Source of the DNA: Cryobacterium sp. CG_9.6
GTDB lineage: Bacteria > Actinomycetota > Actinomycetes > Actinomycetales > Microbacteriaceae
Reading direction: 5' to 3'
Length of the DNA stretch: 64,000 nt
Assembly (NCBI RefSeq): GCF_029893365.1
Contig: NZ_JARXUZ010000001.1
Span: forward strand, 2,356,001 to 2,420,000
Numbering within the stretch: the stretch's first letter is position 1; the number at the start of each line of letters is the position of its first letter. Of this stretch, positions 49,451 to 57,864 are shown piece by piece. The translations under genes were made by a program, and so were the position numbers. The notes beneath the pieces were generated by a model, which searched no databases, was not told the origin of the DNA, and saw nothing but the letters and a program-made list of their open reading frames with translations.

Positions 49451-50982
49451 GGTGTCATTCCCTTTCGTAGGTAGAGTGCGAGTCCCACGTGTTCGGCACC
49501 GGGTCGGTCGGCGCCCTCCAAATCTGCAACCGACCAGGCAACACGAAGCACCCGGTCATATCCCCGCATGGTGATACCACCGCGTTCGAGCGCACGATCA
49601 AGCGGGGCCGTGGTCTTAAGGTCCAGTCGGGCGTCGGCGCCGCGCAGCCAGGGACCCGGTACCTGTGAGTTGAACTCCCACGGGGTGTGGCGGAGGCGTT
49701 CCGCTGCTGCCGCGCGGGCGTCCACCACCCGGCTACGCGCCTGGGCACTGTCAATGCGCACGCTGTCGGTGGAGAGCCGCAACTGGGCCGCGGTGATGCG
49801 CTGCACACCGAGCTGAATATCAATGCGGTCAAGGAGCGGTCCCGACAGTCGAGCCAAATAGCGTCGCCTCGAGTTGGGTGGGCAGGCGCATTCCAGATCA
49901 CCGGCGCCATACTGGCCACACGGGCAGGGGTTGGCGGCCAGAACGAGTTGGAATCGGGCCGGGAAGTGCGCGATCGCGTTGGCACGGTGGATGCTGATGG
50001 TGCCCGATTCGAGCGGCTGACGCAGGGCATCGAGCACGGCACTCGCGAACTCGGGAGCTTCATCCAGAAACAACACCCCGTGGGAGGCCCGCGAGGCGGC
50101 TCCGGGTCGAATCTGCCCCGTTCCACCGCCCACCATCGCCGCCGCCGTGATCGTGTGGTGCGGCGCTTCGAACGGTGGCCGGGTGATCAGCGCAGAACCC
50201 AGGCCCCGTTCGCCGAGGGAGCGGAGCGAGCTCACCTCCAGCGATGCGACCGCACCCAGGTCAGGGAGAAGGCCGGGGAGCCGGGCGGCAAGCATCGTCT
50301 TGCCCGCGCCGGGCGGGCCGAGCAGAAAGACATGGTGTCGGCCGGCGGCCGCCACCTGCAGGGCCAGGATGGCGTCGTCGTTGCCGATCACGTCGACAAG
50401 GTCGAGTTCAGGGCCGAGGGCCGACGGGTCGTTCGGCTGCTGAATCGCCTCCACCGGACGCGTCGGCAGTGTTGCCCCGTGCCAGATGGCTGCGTCTCGC
50501 AGCGAGGCGACACCCACCACGTTCACCCCGGGGACCAGCGCCGCCTCGTCGGCGTTTCCGGCGGGAACCATGACGGTTGTGTTCCCCAAGCGCGCAGCGG
50601 CCACGACGCCCGGCAAAATACCCGGAGTGGGACGCAGCCGGCCATCGAGGGCAAGTTCGCCAAAGTGCACGACCGATCCCACCGACTCGGCGGACACCAC
50701 CCGGTCGGCGGCGAGGCAGGCGAGCGCAATGGCGAGGTCGAAGCCGGCGCCGTGCTTGGGCAGCGCGGCCGGGGAGAGAGCCACCGTGAGGCGGTGGGTG
50801 GTGAGCGGGCACCCGGAGTTGGCTGCCGCCGCGCGCACGCGCTGCGTGGCCTGCGACAGCGCGGCATCGGGAAGCCCAATGATGATCATGGCCGGAAGCT
50901 GGGCGGAGATGTCGGCCTCAACCTCCACCAGCGCACCGGACAGACCGAGCAGGGCCACGGCGTGGGTTCGCGCCAGCGGCAT
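49447..50982 (-). CDS. comM: YifB/ComM-family Mg-chelatase-like AAA ATPase
   Basis: A 511-residue protein. An N-terminal Lon-protease-like fold (MPLARTHAVALLGLSGALVEVEADIS) is followed by the AAA module with Walker A LLGPPGAGKTMLAARLPG and FLDEAPEF (Walker B). The cysteine-rich insert is NPCPCGQYGAGDLECACPP. ComM is a branch-migration helicase aiding integration of transformed DNA. It shares one base with yraN and overlaps dprA. Confidence 0.94.
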   Translation of the reverse strand: MPLARTHAVALLGLSGALVEVEADISAQLPAMIIIGLPDAALSQATQRVRAAAANSGCPLTTHRLTVALSPAALPKHGAGFDLAIALACLAADRVVSAESVGSVVHFGELALDGRLRPTPGILPGVVAAARLGNTTVMVPAGNADEAALVPGVNVVGVASLRDAAIWHGATLPTRPVEAIQQPNDPSALGPELDLVDVIGNDDAILALQVAAAGRHHVFLLGPPGAGKTMLAARLPGLLPDLGAVASLEVSSLRSLGERGLGSALITRPPFEAPHHTITAAAMVGGGTGQIRPGAASRASHGVLFLDEAPEFASAVLDALRQPLESGTISIHRANAIAHFPARFQLVLAANPCPCGQYGAGDLECACPPNSRRRYLARLSGPLLDRIDIQLGVQRITAAQLRLSTDSVRIDSAQARSRVVDARAAAAERLRHTPWEFNSQVPGPWLRGADARLDLKTTAPLDRALERGGITMRGYDRVLRVAWSVADLEGADRPGAEHVGLALYLRKGMTP

Positions 50983-51338
50983 CAGAACACGCCCTGCAGA
51001 TGTTCAATGACGGGTTCTCGTCCCCGTGCGGCGATCACCGCGATCGCATCCACCCGAATGTGTGCCGGCCACACCTGCGCCTGGGAGCACCAGAGGCCCG
51101 CCAGGCGACGCATTCGGGCGAGCTTTTCCGCGGTGATCGCCTCAAACGGATGCCCAAAGCTCACGCTGCTGCGCGTTTTCACCTCAACGAATACCACCTC
51201 TGCACCGCGCTCCACGATGAGGTCAACCTCGCCGTCGGGGCACCGCCAGTTGCGGTCGATCACCGAATATCCCTCAGCAACGAGGTAGGCGGCAGCGCAG
51301 TCTTCTCCGTACCTGCCGAGTTGGTCTTTGCGTGCCAC
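50982..51338 (-). CDS. yraN: YraN/UPF0102-family endonuclease-like protein
   Basis: A 118-residue protein from GTG 51338, chosen for the GGAGG ribosome site and the family-like start (VARKDQLGRYGEDCAAAYL). The restriction-endonuclease-like core is DGEVDLIVERGAEVVFVEVKTRS (PD-(D/E)xK with E-V-K). Role unknown; it is usually linked to comM and dprA. A longer frame starts at 51398. Confidence 0.88.
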   Translation of the reverse strand: MARKDQLGRYGEDCAAAYLVAEGYSVIDRNWRCPDGEVDLIVERGAEVVFVEVKTRSSVSFGHPFEAITAEKLARMRRLAGLWCSQAQVWPAHIRVDAIAVIAARGREPVIEHLQGVF

Positions 51339-51461
51339 GAGTACCTCCGGCCACCACAGTGGCCGAACCGCAAGACGCCCGTGCACGCGGGACGCCATCC
51401 GTGCACACGTCTGTGGATAGGCCGGCTGTGGAGGACCGATGCGGTTCCGGCCCGGGTGGTG

Positions 51462-52595
51462 CTACTCCATGGTGAACAGACGCCGCACGACGCGCCCCTC
51501 GGCCAGAGCGTCGAGGCTCTCATTGAGGTCGGTCAGGGGACGGGTGTCGGTATGCAACAGTTCCACCGGCAGGGTTCCCGCCCGCCAGAGGTCCAGGTAC
51601 AGCGGAATATCGCGGCTGGGAACCGAGTCACCCATGTAGCAGCCCAGAAGACGTCGCCCCGTGCCGGCAAACTGCAGGGCAGAGGTCGTGATGGTCTGAT
51701 CGGGGTGGGGCAGGCCCACCGACACGAGAGCACCGCCACGGGTGAGCAGTCCGAGGCAGGCCTCCGTGACTCGGGAGTTTCCGACCGCCTCAATAGCAAG
51801 GTCCACGCCGTCCCCGGCATGCTCGGCGACCAGACTCACCGCGTGCTCCGGAGCTCCGGCCCAGGTGGCGCCGCACCGAAGCGCCAGCGCCTGCTTCTCG
51901 GGCAGCGGGTCGATGGCAATCACGGTGGTGCCGGCTACCTGAGCCGCGGCCATGACGGCCATCAGACCAACAGCACCGAGGCCAAAGACGATCACCGACT
52001 GCCCTTCCGTGAGCGCGCCGGTGTTGAGAACCGCGCCAATGCCGGTGAGCGCCGCGCACCCGAACATGGCCGCCACGTCGAACGGCACATCGGCGGCAAT
52101 CACGACCGCCGATTCCCGCGCGACCACTGCGTACTGCGAAAAAGCGGAGACGCCCAGGTGGTGGCTCACTCTGTCCCCCGAACCGGAGCGCAGCACCGCG
52201 TCACCGTGCAGCAGGTCACCGGTGCCGTTGACCAGAGCGCCACGATGACAGAGTGCAGGGCGTCCCGCGCGGCAGGAACGACAGTCGCCGCAGCTCGGAA
52301 CAAACACGAGCACAACGTGGTCGCCCACCGCAACGTCCGTGACTCCGGCGCCAATGCCGGTCACAATCCCGGCCGCCTCATGCCCAAGAGCCATCGGCAA
52401 CGGGCGGATGCGAGACCCATCGATGACCGAGAGGTCGGAATGGCAGAGACTCGCGCGTTCAATCTTCACGAGTAGTTCCCCGGCCCGGGGCGCGGGGACC
52501 GGTATCTGTTCGAAGGTAAGCGGAGCGCTCTGGGCGTACGGCCTGGTCGAACCGGCGTCACGAAGGATGGTGCTGAGCATCGTTGCTGTCGTCAT
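51462..52595 (-). CDS. Zinc-dependent alcohol dehydrogenase (MDR family)
   Basis: A 377-residue medium-chain dehydrogenase. Catalytic-zinc residues are in ASLCHSDLSV and GHEAAG. The structural zinc loop is PSCGDCRSCRAGRPALC and the NAD(P) fold is VFGLGAVGLMAVMAA. The long insert near 110-140 resembles class III-like enzymes, so formaldehyde or aryl/alkyl alcohol oxidation is possible. The ATG at 52595 has GGAGG only one base away; the in-frame ATG at 52580 lies 16 bases after it, so the start is uncertain. It stands divergent from the first sensor kinase gene. Confidence 0.87.
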   Translation of the reverse strand: MTTATMLSTILRDAGSTRPYAQSAPLTFEQIPVPAPRAGELLVKIERASLCHSDLSVIDGSRIRPLPMALGHEAAGIVTGIGAGVTDVAVGDHVVLVFVPSCGDCRSCRAGRPALCHRGALVNGTGDLLHGDAVLRSGSGDRVSHHLGVSAFSQYAVVARESAVVIAADVPFDVAAMFGCAALTGIGAVLNTGALTEGQSVIVFGLGAVGLMAVMAAAQVAGTTVIAIDPLPEKQALALRCGATWAGAPEHAVSLVAEHAGDGVDLAIEAVGNSRVTEACLGLLTRGGALVSVGLPHPDQTITTSALQFAGTGRRLLGCYMGDSVPSRDIPLYLDLWRAGTLPVELLHTDTRPLTDLNESLDALAEGRVVRRLFTME

Positions 52596-52753
52596 ACCTC
52601 CAACGTACAGGCGTGGCAACCAGGGTCGCGCCTGAGCTGGCGGAGACCTTGAAGGGGCAGAGATTCCGTGCCATGCTGGGCGCAGTTTGCGACTGATACC
52701 TGACTCACCGCAACGAATCCGGGGCACCATTCATTGTTTTTTGAGGTAATCCA

Positions 52754-54553
52754 GTGAACTCAGCCAGCGATCACGAGCCCCAGCCACCGACGCCACCCAC
52801 GCCACCCACGCTTGTGAAGTTTGACTCACGTGTCGTTCAGCTCTTCCTCAATCAGGAACAGAACACAAATTACGCTAATTCCGTCGCTTCCCTCGAGCAC
52901 CACGAGAATCTCGACAAGGTCCTCAGCCGAATGGTCTCGTTTGCCTGTCGCCTCGCCAAAGCGAAATATGGCGCGCTGGCCGTCGCTGACAGCGACGGAT
53001 CCCTCATTCGCTTCATCTCCGTTGGGATGGATGCTGAAACGGAGGAAGCGATCGGTGTGCGTCCCCACGGGCGAGGAGTAATCGGCATGCTCGTGCGGAA
53101 TCCACAAACACGACGCATCAACAATGTTGCCGCATCCCCCGAATTTGAAGGGTTTCCGCCTCACCACCCACCTATCTCAACGCTGATGAGCTTTCCCGTC
53201 GCCATTCGAGACGTGCCCTTCGGAACTCTGTTCGTGGCGGAGAAGCTCGGTGGAGACGATTTCAGCGCCGAGGACGAGGACCTCGTGGGCGCTCTGGCGA
53301 GAGAAACAGGAGTGTCAGTCGAAAACGCCCTCCTGTTTGATGACGCCCAGCGTCGAACGCACTGGTTGAGAGCCTGTGCGGAGTTGGCGCGAGATCTGCT
53401 CGAGCCCTCCTCCAGCGGGGCCGGTGGCGGTGTCGCTTTGCAGGCTGTGGCCGAACGAGCCCGACGGGAGTCAGGGGCCGACTTTGCGTCGATCGGCTTA
53501 CCGACGCCTGACCTCAGCCACGTCTACTTTGCCGCAGCATCGGGTGCGGGTGCGGACACCATGCTGCGACAGCTCGTCGAGCTCCACCCCCAGGTTCTCG
53601 CCCATCTTCGGTCCTCTGGTGAGCATCTGGCCCTGCCCTCACTGACCGACGTGCTGGTGCCGTCCACAATGGTCGATTCAACCCAACTGTCGATTTTCGG
53701 AACGACCCTGATTACGCCGCTCGGACCCCCGGCAGACGCACGAGGTCTCCTCATCCTCTCCCGCACCGCGGGACGCGGCGCTTTCAACCCGACCGACATG
53801 GAAATGGTGGACGTCTTCGGCTCGTATGTGACGCTTGCTCTCGAACTTGCCGGAATTCATCGTCTGCGTCAGCGTCGGGCAGTGCTGGGCGACCGAGACA
53901 GAATCGCCATGAACCTGCACGACCGGATCATGCAACGGATCTTCGCCACCGGCCTGAGCCTTCAGAGTCTCAGACGGTTCACCGAAAATCCGGCTGCTCT
54001 CGAGCTCATCTCCGCGATCACGAAGGAACTCGATGCAACCCTCCACGAACTTCGAGACACGATTTACGAACTACAAAACCTGTCCGCCGAACAGTCAAGC
54101 GTCCACAGCCGAATCTTGGCCGCGATTCGGAAGTCCACAAACGCAATTCCCATCACGTCCAGCATCCACTTGGTTGGTCTCACCGATGAGTCCATCGACG
54201 AGGCACTCTTGGATGACATTCTGGCGGTTATTTCCGAAGGTGTGAGCAACGTGGCGCGTCATTCGGGCGCCACATCAGTAGAGGCCTCGGTTAAGATCGA
54301 ACGCGGTCGAATTACGGTGCTCATCGCAGATAATGGTCATGGAATCACCGACACCGTGCGACACAGCGGGCTGGACAACCTGCGAAAACGGGCCCAGAAC
54401 TATCACGGACGATTCAGCGTAACGAGCAAACCAGATCGTGGGACGCGTTTGCTTTGGTCGGCTCCGATTACGTCGCCGGTCACGTCGCCGGTCTCCTCGC
54501 CGGTCTCGGTGCCTTCCCCGGGGATTCCGGATCAGGATATGCCTGCGACGTAA
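52754..54553 (+). CDS. DosS/DosT-like sensor histidine kinase (first paralogue)
   Basis: A 599-residue kinase from GTG 52754 (GAGG eight bases upstream). A Pro/Thr-rich N-terminus leads into GAF-A (about 50-195), which contains GFPPHHPP at 133-140, the region that in mycobacterial DosS/DosT holds the heme-ligand His. GAF-B spans about 225-370. The HisKA_3 phospho-acceptor is His389 (MNLHDRIMQRIF). The HATPase has EGVSNVARHSGATSV (N box), DNGHGI (G1) and GLDNLRKRA. There is no membrane helix. The last residues are a Ser/Pro repeat encoded over the 3' end of the response-regulator gene. It probably senses O2, NO or redox and phosphorylates the adjacent DosR-like regulator. Confidence 0.9.
   Translation: MNSASDHEPQPPTPPTPPTLVKFDSRVVQLFLNQEQNTNYANSVASLEHHENLDKVLSRMVSFACRLAKAKYGALAVADSDGSLIRFISVGMDAETEEAIGVRPHGRGVIGMLVRNPQTRRINNVAASPEFEGFPPHHPPISTLMSFPVAIRDVPFGTLFVAEKLGGDDFSAEDEDLVGALARETGVSVENALLFDDAQRRTHWLRACAELARDLLEPSSSGAGGGVALQAVAERARRESGADFASIGLPTPDLSHVYFAAASGAGADTMLRQLVELHPQVLAHLRSSGEHLALPSLTDVLVPSTMVDSTQLSIFGTTLITPLGPPADARGLLILSRTAGRGAFNPTDMEMVDVFGSYVTLALELAGIHRLRQRRAVLGDRDRIAMNLHDRIMQRIFATGLSLQSLRRFTENPAALELISAITKELDATLHELRDTIYELQNLSAEQSSVHSRILAAIRKSTNAIPITSSIHLVGLTDESIDEALLDDILAVISEGVSNVARHSGATSVEASVKIERGRITVLIADNGHGITDTVRHSGLDNLRKRAQNYHGRFSVTSKPDRGTRLLWSAPITSPVTSPVSSPVSVPSPGIPDQDMPAT
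54470..54505. repeat. Three 12-bp tandem repeats in the HK/RR overlap
   Basis: Units ACGTCGCCGGTC, ACGTCGCCGGTC and TCCTCGCCGGTC are followed by a degenerate fourth copy. They encode Thr/Ser-Ser-Pro-Val repeats of the kinase tail and, on the other strand, reach the end of the regulator gene. Confidence 0.85.
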
Positions 54554-55190
54554 CGAAGACGGCGGCTTGAGTGCGACGCTGGAAGCCCAGCTTGCCCAGG
54601 AGGGACGACACGTAGTTCTTCACCGTTTTCTCGGACAGGAACATGGCCTCGGCGATCTGCCGATTCGAATACCCCTCTCCGATCAGGGCAAGACACCGCT
54701 CTTCCTGACCCGTCAACGGCACCATTCGGTTGTCTCGGGCGACAGGATCCACGAGGCCCTCAAGAATCTTCGACCGATCGCGGTCGGAAAAAAGCGACTC
54801 CCCCGCGGCCGCTCGGCGTATGTCTTCGAGCAGATCGGTGCTGCCGATTTCTTTCAGCAGGTACCCCGCTGCTCCGGCCAGGACGGCGCCACGGACTGCT
54901 TTTTCGTCGTCGTAGCTTGTCAGGATGAGGCACTGAAGCGTGGGATCGATGCTGCGCACATCGCGGCACACCTCGATGCCCGTCCCGTCGGGAAGGCGGC
55001 CGTCGAGAATCGACACATCGGGATGAAGGTCAATGATGCGGCTCGTGGCTTCCACGGCGGAACCGCTCGCACCGACGACCTCAAATCCCTCACGTTCCAG
55101 GAGATCCCGGAGGCCCCGTCTCACCAGCTCGTGGTCATCCAGAATAAAGACACGGGTATGTGGGGTCAGTGACTCGTCGGGAGTGTTCAT
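54480..55190 (-). CDS. DosR/DevR-like response regulator (NarL/LuxR family)
   Basis: A 236-residue regulator from ATG 55190 (MNTPDESLTPHTRV). Receiver: ILDDHELVRRG (acidic pocket), phospho-Asp63 in SILDGRLPDGTG, LILTSYDDEKAV and GYLLKEI (Lys). C-terminal LuxR helix-turn-helix: GYSNRQIAEAMFLSEKTVKNYVSSLLGKLGFQRRTQAAVF. As far as I recall, the recognition helix EKTVKNYVS is the same as in M. tuberculosis DosR. It should therefore bind the same GGGACT-type box. The C-terminus is extended by a Pro-rich tail that overlaps the kinase gene by 74 bp, tail to tail. Upstream lies the IS-interrupted DosR-like box. Confidence 0.92.
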   Translation of the reverse strand: MNTPDESLTPHTRVFILDDHELVRRGLRDLLEREGFEVVGASGSAVEATSRIIDLHPDVSILDGRLPDGTGIEVCRDVRSIDPTLQCLILTSYDDEKAVRGAVLAGAAGYLLKEIGSTDLLEDIRRAAAGESLFSDRDRSKILEGLVDPVARDNRMVPLTGQEERCLALIGEGYSNRQIAEAMFLSEKTVKNYVSSLLGKLGFQRRTQAAVFVTSQAYPDPESPGKAPRPARRPAT

Positions 55191-55363
55191 CGCGTTCTCC
55201 AGCTCATAGCTCCGAAAGGTGAGTAGGCCCTCAGCGCCTCGCCGACACGGCGCCAATTCTCTGTTGCGTCCTATTTTGTCTCCAGGTAGCCGGCCACGCT
55301 AGGGCTCGGCGGCAGGAGTTTCGTAGATTCCGCCGCTACCGCCGCGCATAGTCCTGCATGGCC

Positions 55364-55377
55364 GAGACCAAAGGCCT
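55364..55377. promoter_or_regulatory. Weak upstream DosR-box-like site
   Basis: GAGACCAAAGGCCT matches 10 of 14 positions of the DosR core GGGACTWWAGTCCC. It begins 23 bp before the stronger interrupted box, a spacing close to the 22 bp seen between the two proximal boxes at the second promoter. Confidence 0.4.
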
Positions 55378-55386
55378 TCCGAGTAG

Positions 55387-55396
55387 GGGAACTAAG
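55387..55396. promoter_or_regulatory. Left part of a DosR-like box split by the IS element
   Basis: GGGAACTAAG here is joined, after removing the element and one target duplicate, to TCCC at 57051-57054. The restored site GGGAACTAAGTCCC matches 12 of 14 positions of GGGACTWWAGTCCC. Its centre would lie about 42 bases before the predicted transcription start, the usual DosR activator position. Confidence 0.6.
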
Positions 55397-55412
55397 CCTC
55401 GATCCACCGGTC
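55397..55412. repeat. Left terminal inverted repeat of the IS
   Basis: CCTCGATCCACCGGTC, the exact reverse complement of 57030-57045. Confidence 0.93.
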
Positions 55413-55516
55413 GAGTTAGGGTCGTAGCGGCGCGTTAAACAGAGAATGCCACTCGGATCAGGAAAAATAGAACTTACTTAGGGTTCATTTCAACCGATTC
55501 GAGAGGCATCTCGTAG

Positions 55517-56911
55517 ATGCAACTTTTCCACAGTTCCAGCCGCTTGTCAGCCACCTTCGATGACACGAATCTCGTGTCGGCCGCGGGGCTTGTCCCCGCG
55601 ATGGCGTTGGCGGTGAAAACCGGGCTCAGCGACCTCGCCGATGCATGGCTGACCTTGCCGGGGTACTTCGGCGCGAACTCGGGGTTGAAAGTCACCGCGT
55701 TGGTCGCGGGGATGCTCGCTGGTGCCGATTCGATCGATGACATGGCGTTGCTGCGGCACGGCGGTATGAAGAAACTCTTCGTCGGGACGTATGCCCCGTC
55801 GACGTTGGGGTCGTTCCTGCGGTCGTTCACGTTTGGTCACGTCCGGCAGCTGGACGCCGTCGCCTGGCGGTGGCTGGTCAACGTCGCCGCACACACCCCG
55901 ATCGTGGCGGGCATCGACGACTATGCCCTTGTGGACATCGACGACACGATCAAGGAAGTCCACGGATATCAGAAGCAAGGCTCCGGTTACGGCTACTCCG
56001 GAGTGCGCGGCTTGAACGCTCTGATCGGCATCGTCTCCACACCCCAGGCGGCACCGATCATCGTCGGCTCCCGGCTGCGGAAAGGCGCGGCAGGTTCCCC
56101 GCGCGGCGCGGGAAAGTTCGTCGGGGATGTCCTCGCCACCGTGAAACGCCTCCGCAGCCAGACGGCCACCGGCCTCGTGCTGCTGCGCGCGGACAGCGCG
56201 TTCTATGGGCACGCGGTCGTCGCCGCCGCGCACCGGGCTGGCGCAAAAGTGTCCATCACGGCACGCATGGACCCGGCCGTTAAGCGCGCCATCGGCACGA
56301 TCACCGATGACCAATGGACGACCATCAACTACACCGATGCGATCCGGGACGAGGCCACCGGCGCGTGGATATCGTCCGCCGAGGTCGCGGAAGTCGTGTT
56401 CACCGCGTTCAGCTCGCGCAAGAAGGCCGAACGCATCGTGGGGCGCCTGGTCGTGCGCCGGATCCCGGAACTGAATCAGAAGGCGACCGAAGGGCAGCCG
56501 ACCCTGTTTGACACGCATCGGTTTCATGCGTTCTTCACCACCAGCGACCTGGACACTGTCACCGCGGACCAGACCCACCGGCAGCACGCCATCATCGAGC
56601 AGATTAACGCCGACCTTAAGGACAGCGCGCTGGCGCACCTGCCATCAGGTGTGTTCACGGCCAACGCGGCCTGGCTCGTGCTGGCCACGATCGCCTTCAA
56701 CCTTTCGCGCGCCGTTGGTTCGCTGGCCGGCAGCGATCTCGGCAAGGCACGCAGCGGCACCATTCGTCGCAAACTCATCAGCATCCCCGCCCGCATCTCC
56801 ACCTCGGCACGCAGGATCACCCTGCACCTCCCCGCCAACTGGCCATGGAAACCCGGATGGACGACCGCGTTCGCGGCGGCCTGCGGCCCGCCGCAAACCG
56901 CCACCACCTAA
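55517..56911 (+). CDS. IS1380-family transposase
   Basis: A 464-residue DDE transposase. The catalytic triad is visible as VDIDDTIKEVHGY (first Asp), LLRADSAFYGHAVV (second Asp) and AIIEQINADLKDSALAHLPSG (Glu, with the IS1380-type spacing). FAANAAWL-like and ATIAFNLSRAVG segments complete the C-terminal RNase H part. Length and frame are intact, so the element could be active. Its codon use is slightly GC-richer than the flanking sensor genes, in keeping with recent acquisition. Confidence 0.94.
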   Translation: MQLFHSSSRLSATFDDTNLVSAAGLVPAMALAVKTGLSDLADAWLTLPGYFGANSGLKVTALVAGMLAGADSIDDMALLRHGGMKKLFVGTYAPSTLGSFLRSFTFGHVRQLDAVAWRWLVNVAAHTPIVAGIDDYALVDIDDTIKEVHGYQKQGSGYGYSGVRGLNALIGIVSTPQAAPIIVGSRLRKGAAGSPRGAGKFVGDVLATVKRLRSQTATGLVLLRADSAFYGHAVVAAAHRAGAKVSITARMDPAVKRAIGTITDDQWTTINYTDAIRDEATGAWISSAEVAEVVFTAFSSRKKAERIVGRLVVRRIPELNQKATEGQPTLFDTHRFHAFFTTSDLDTVTADQTHRQHAIIEQINADLKDSALAHLPSGVFTANAAWLVLATIAFNLSRAVGSLAGSDLGKARSGTIRRKLISIPARISTSARRITLHLPANWPWKPGWTTAFAAACGPPQTATT

Positions 56912-57029
56912 CCACCAGCCACCCGGCGAACGAAGACTTGGAACACCACCGGCAGCAAGGTCGGCAGCCTCGCCCTGCCCGCCACCAAAAACCACGATCT
57001 GAATTCAGTGACGCCGATCAGTCAAGGCA

Positions 57030-57045
57030 GACCGGTGGATCGAGG
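57030..57045. repeat. Right terminal inverted repeat of the IS
   Basis: GACCGGTGGATCGAGG, the exact reverse complement of the left end, followed by the target duplicate CTAAG. Confidence 0.93.
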
Positions 57046-57050
57046 CTAAG

Positions 57051-57092
57051 TCCCTAGTGCCCTCGGGTTGCCCCGCCTACTTTTAATACATG
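57051..57092 (+). promoter_or_regulatory. Promoter copy 1: right part of DosR-like box plus shared core
   Basis: TCCC (57051-57054) is the remaining part of the split box. Four bases later comes GCCCTCGGGTT (57059-57069), then after four bases CGCCTACTTTTAATA (57074-57088). The same blocks with the same gaps recur at 59671-59721. TACTTT is six bases before an ATG at 57090. The core promoter is intact, but the activator site now abuts the IS. Confidence 0.6.
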
Positions 57093-57122
57093 AGCTCGGA
57101 GGCCCGAAACCACACCGAGTGA
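57090..57122 (+). CDS. Possible 10-codon leader peptide
   Basis: ATG at 57090 begins MSSEARNHTE followed by TGA. It starts exactly at the predicted transcription start of promoter copy 1 (leaderless spacing). It could be a leader peptide or a remnant of a longer gene; the next 113 bases to 57235 hold no ORF I can support. Confidence 0.25.
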   Translation: MSSEARNHTE

Positions 57123-57223
57123 CGCAGTACCTCGACGTCTGACCACGCGCCCTACAGTGGGGTCAGTCGCCGAGGTACCGTATCACTCGGTGGCGGGGTC
57201 GAACAATCTCCGCACTACTCCCG

Positions 57224-57229
57224 TACGAT
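57224..57229 (+). promoter_or_regulatory. -10 element, leaderless start of the nitroreductase-like gene
   Basis: TACGAT sits six bases before the ATG at 57236, and no ribosome site precedes it. The gene therefore can be transcribed independently of the IS-disturbed promoter upstream. Confidence 0.45.
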
Positions 57230-57235
57230 CGGTGC

Positions 57236-57676
57236 ATGACGATTCGCACGGAGCTCACAGACCTCGGTATGCGCGCGATGAACGGCATCCACCGCAGCAT
57301 TCTGCGGCTGTCCGGTGGGCGTCTGGGCTGGACCATTGGGACGATGCCTGCTGTGGAGCTACACACCACGGGCCGCACAAGCGGCGAGCGCCGTTCGACG
57401 ATGCTGACCGCTCCCGTTCACGGAGAGGGCCGGTACGTGCTCGTGGCGTCCAAGGGCGGGGACGACCGGCAGCCCAACTGGTACCTCAACCTCGTGGCAG
57501 AGCCCAACGTTGAGCTCACCATCAAGGACGACACGCTTCTGATGCGGGCACGCACGGCCACCCCGCAAGAGAAGGCCGAATTGTGGCCACGAATCACGGC
57601 CGCTTACCCGGGCTATCGCGCATATCAGCAGAAGACGAGCCGGGATATTCCGGTTGTCATCTGCGAGCCGCGCTGA
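57236..57676 (+). CDS. Deazaflavin (F420)-dependent nitroreductase-family protein
   Basis: A 146-residue split beta-barrel protein of the Ddn/DUF385 type. Motifs are LRLSGGRLGWTIG, PAVELHTTGRTSGERRSTMLTAP, YVLVASKGGDDRQPNWYLNLVAEPNVEL, and a C-terminal YPGYRAYQQKTSRDIPVVICEPR. Family members use F420H2 or FMN to reduce quinones and nitro compounds. In mycobacteria nitroreductase-like genes are common DosR targets, which fits the setting. It is followed 188 bp later by the second sensor kinase. Confidence 0.88.
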   Translation: MTIRTELTDLGMRAMNGIHRSILRLSGGRLGWTIGTMPAVELHTTGRTSGERRSTMLTAPVHGEGRYVLVASKGGDDRQPNWYLNLVAEPNVELTIKDDTLLMRARTATPQEKAELWPRITAAYPGYRAYQQKTSRDIPVVICEPR

Positions 57677-57864
57677 CCGCTCCCGGCCCGCTCGCGGCCG
57701 TCAGCGTCTGGCTTCGTGGGAGCAGGCACCGTGCGTTTCACGCCTTGTCGGGCCACGGTATCCGTGGCATGCTAGCTGCAGCCACCGATGTGTCGAGCGT
57801 AAACGACGCAAAAGAGGTGAACGACGCACATGAGGAGCTCCCCCAGCCACGTGGAGGTTGTTCG

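Larger units (their letters stand above)
55392..57050. mobile_element. IS1380-family insertion sequence with 5-bp target duplication
   Basis: The element proper is 55397-57045 (1649 bp). Its terminal inverted repeats are perfect over 16 bp, CCTCGATCCACCGGTC at 55397-55412 and the complement at 57030-57045. It is flanked on both sides by CTAAG (55392-55396 and 57046-57050). One complete transposase gene reads rightward. Intact ends, perfect target duplication and an open frame indicate a recent, possibly still mobile insertion. The non-coding parts 55413-55516 and 56912-57029 show nothing else. Confidence 0.92.

Noticed and set aside
49687..51288. A 533-codon plus-strand frame opposite comM and yraN
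   Set aside because: Antisense to two well-supported genes, with composition typical of a shadow.
57800..57840. Direct repeat AACGACGCA twice upstream of the second kinase as an operator
   Set aside because: Only nine bases repeated once, lying in the open upstream frame of the kinase; not convincing.
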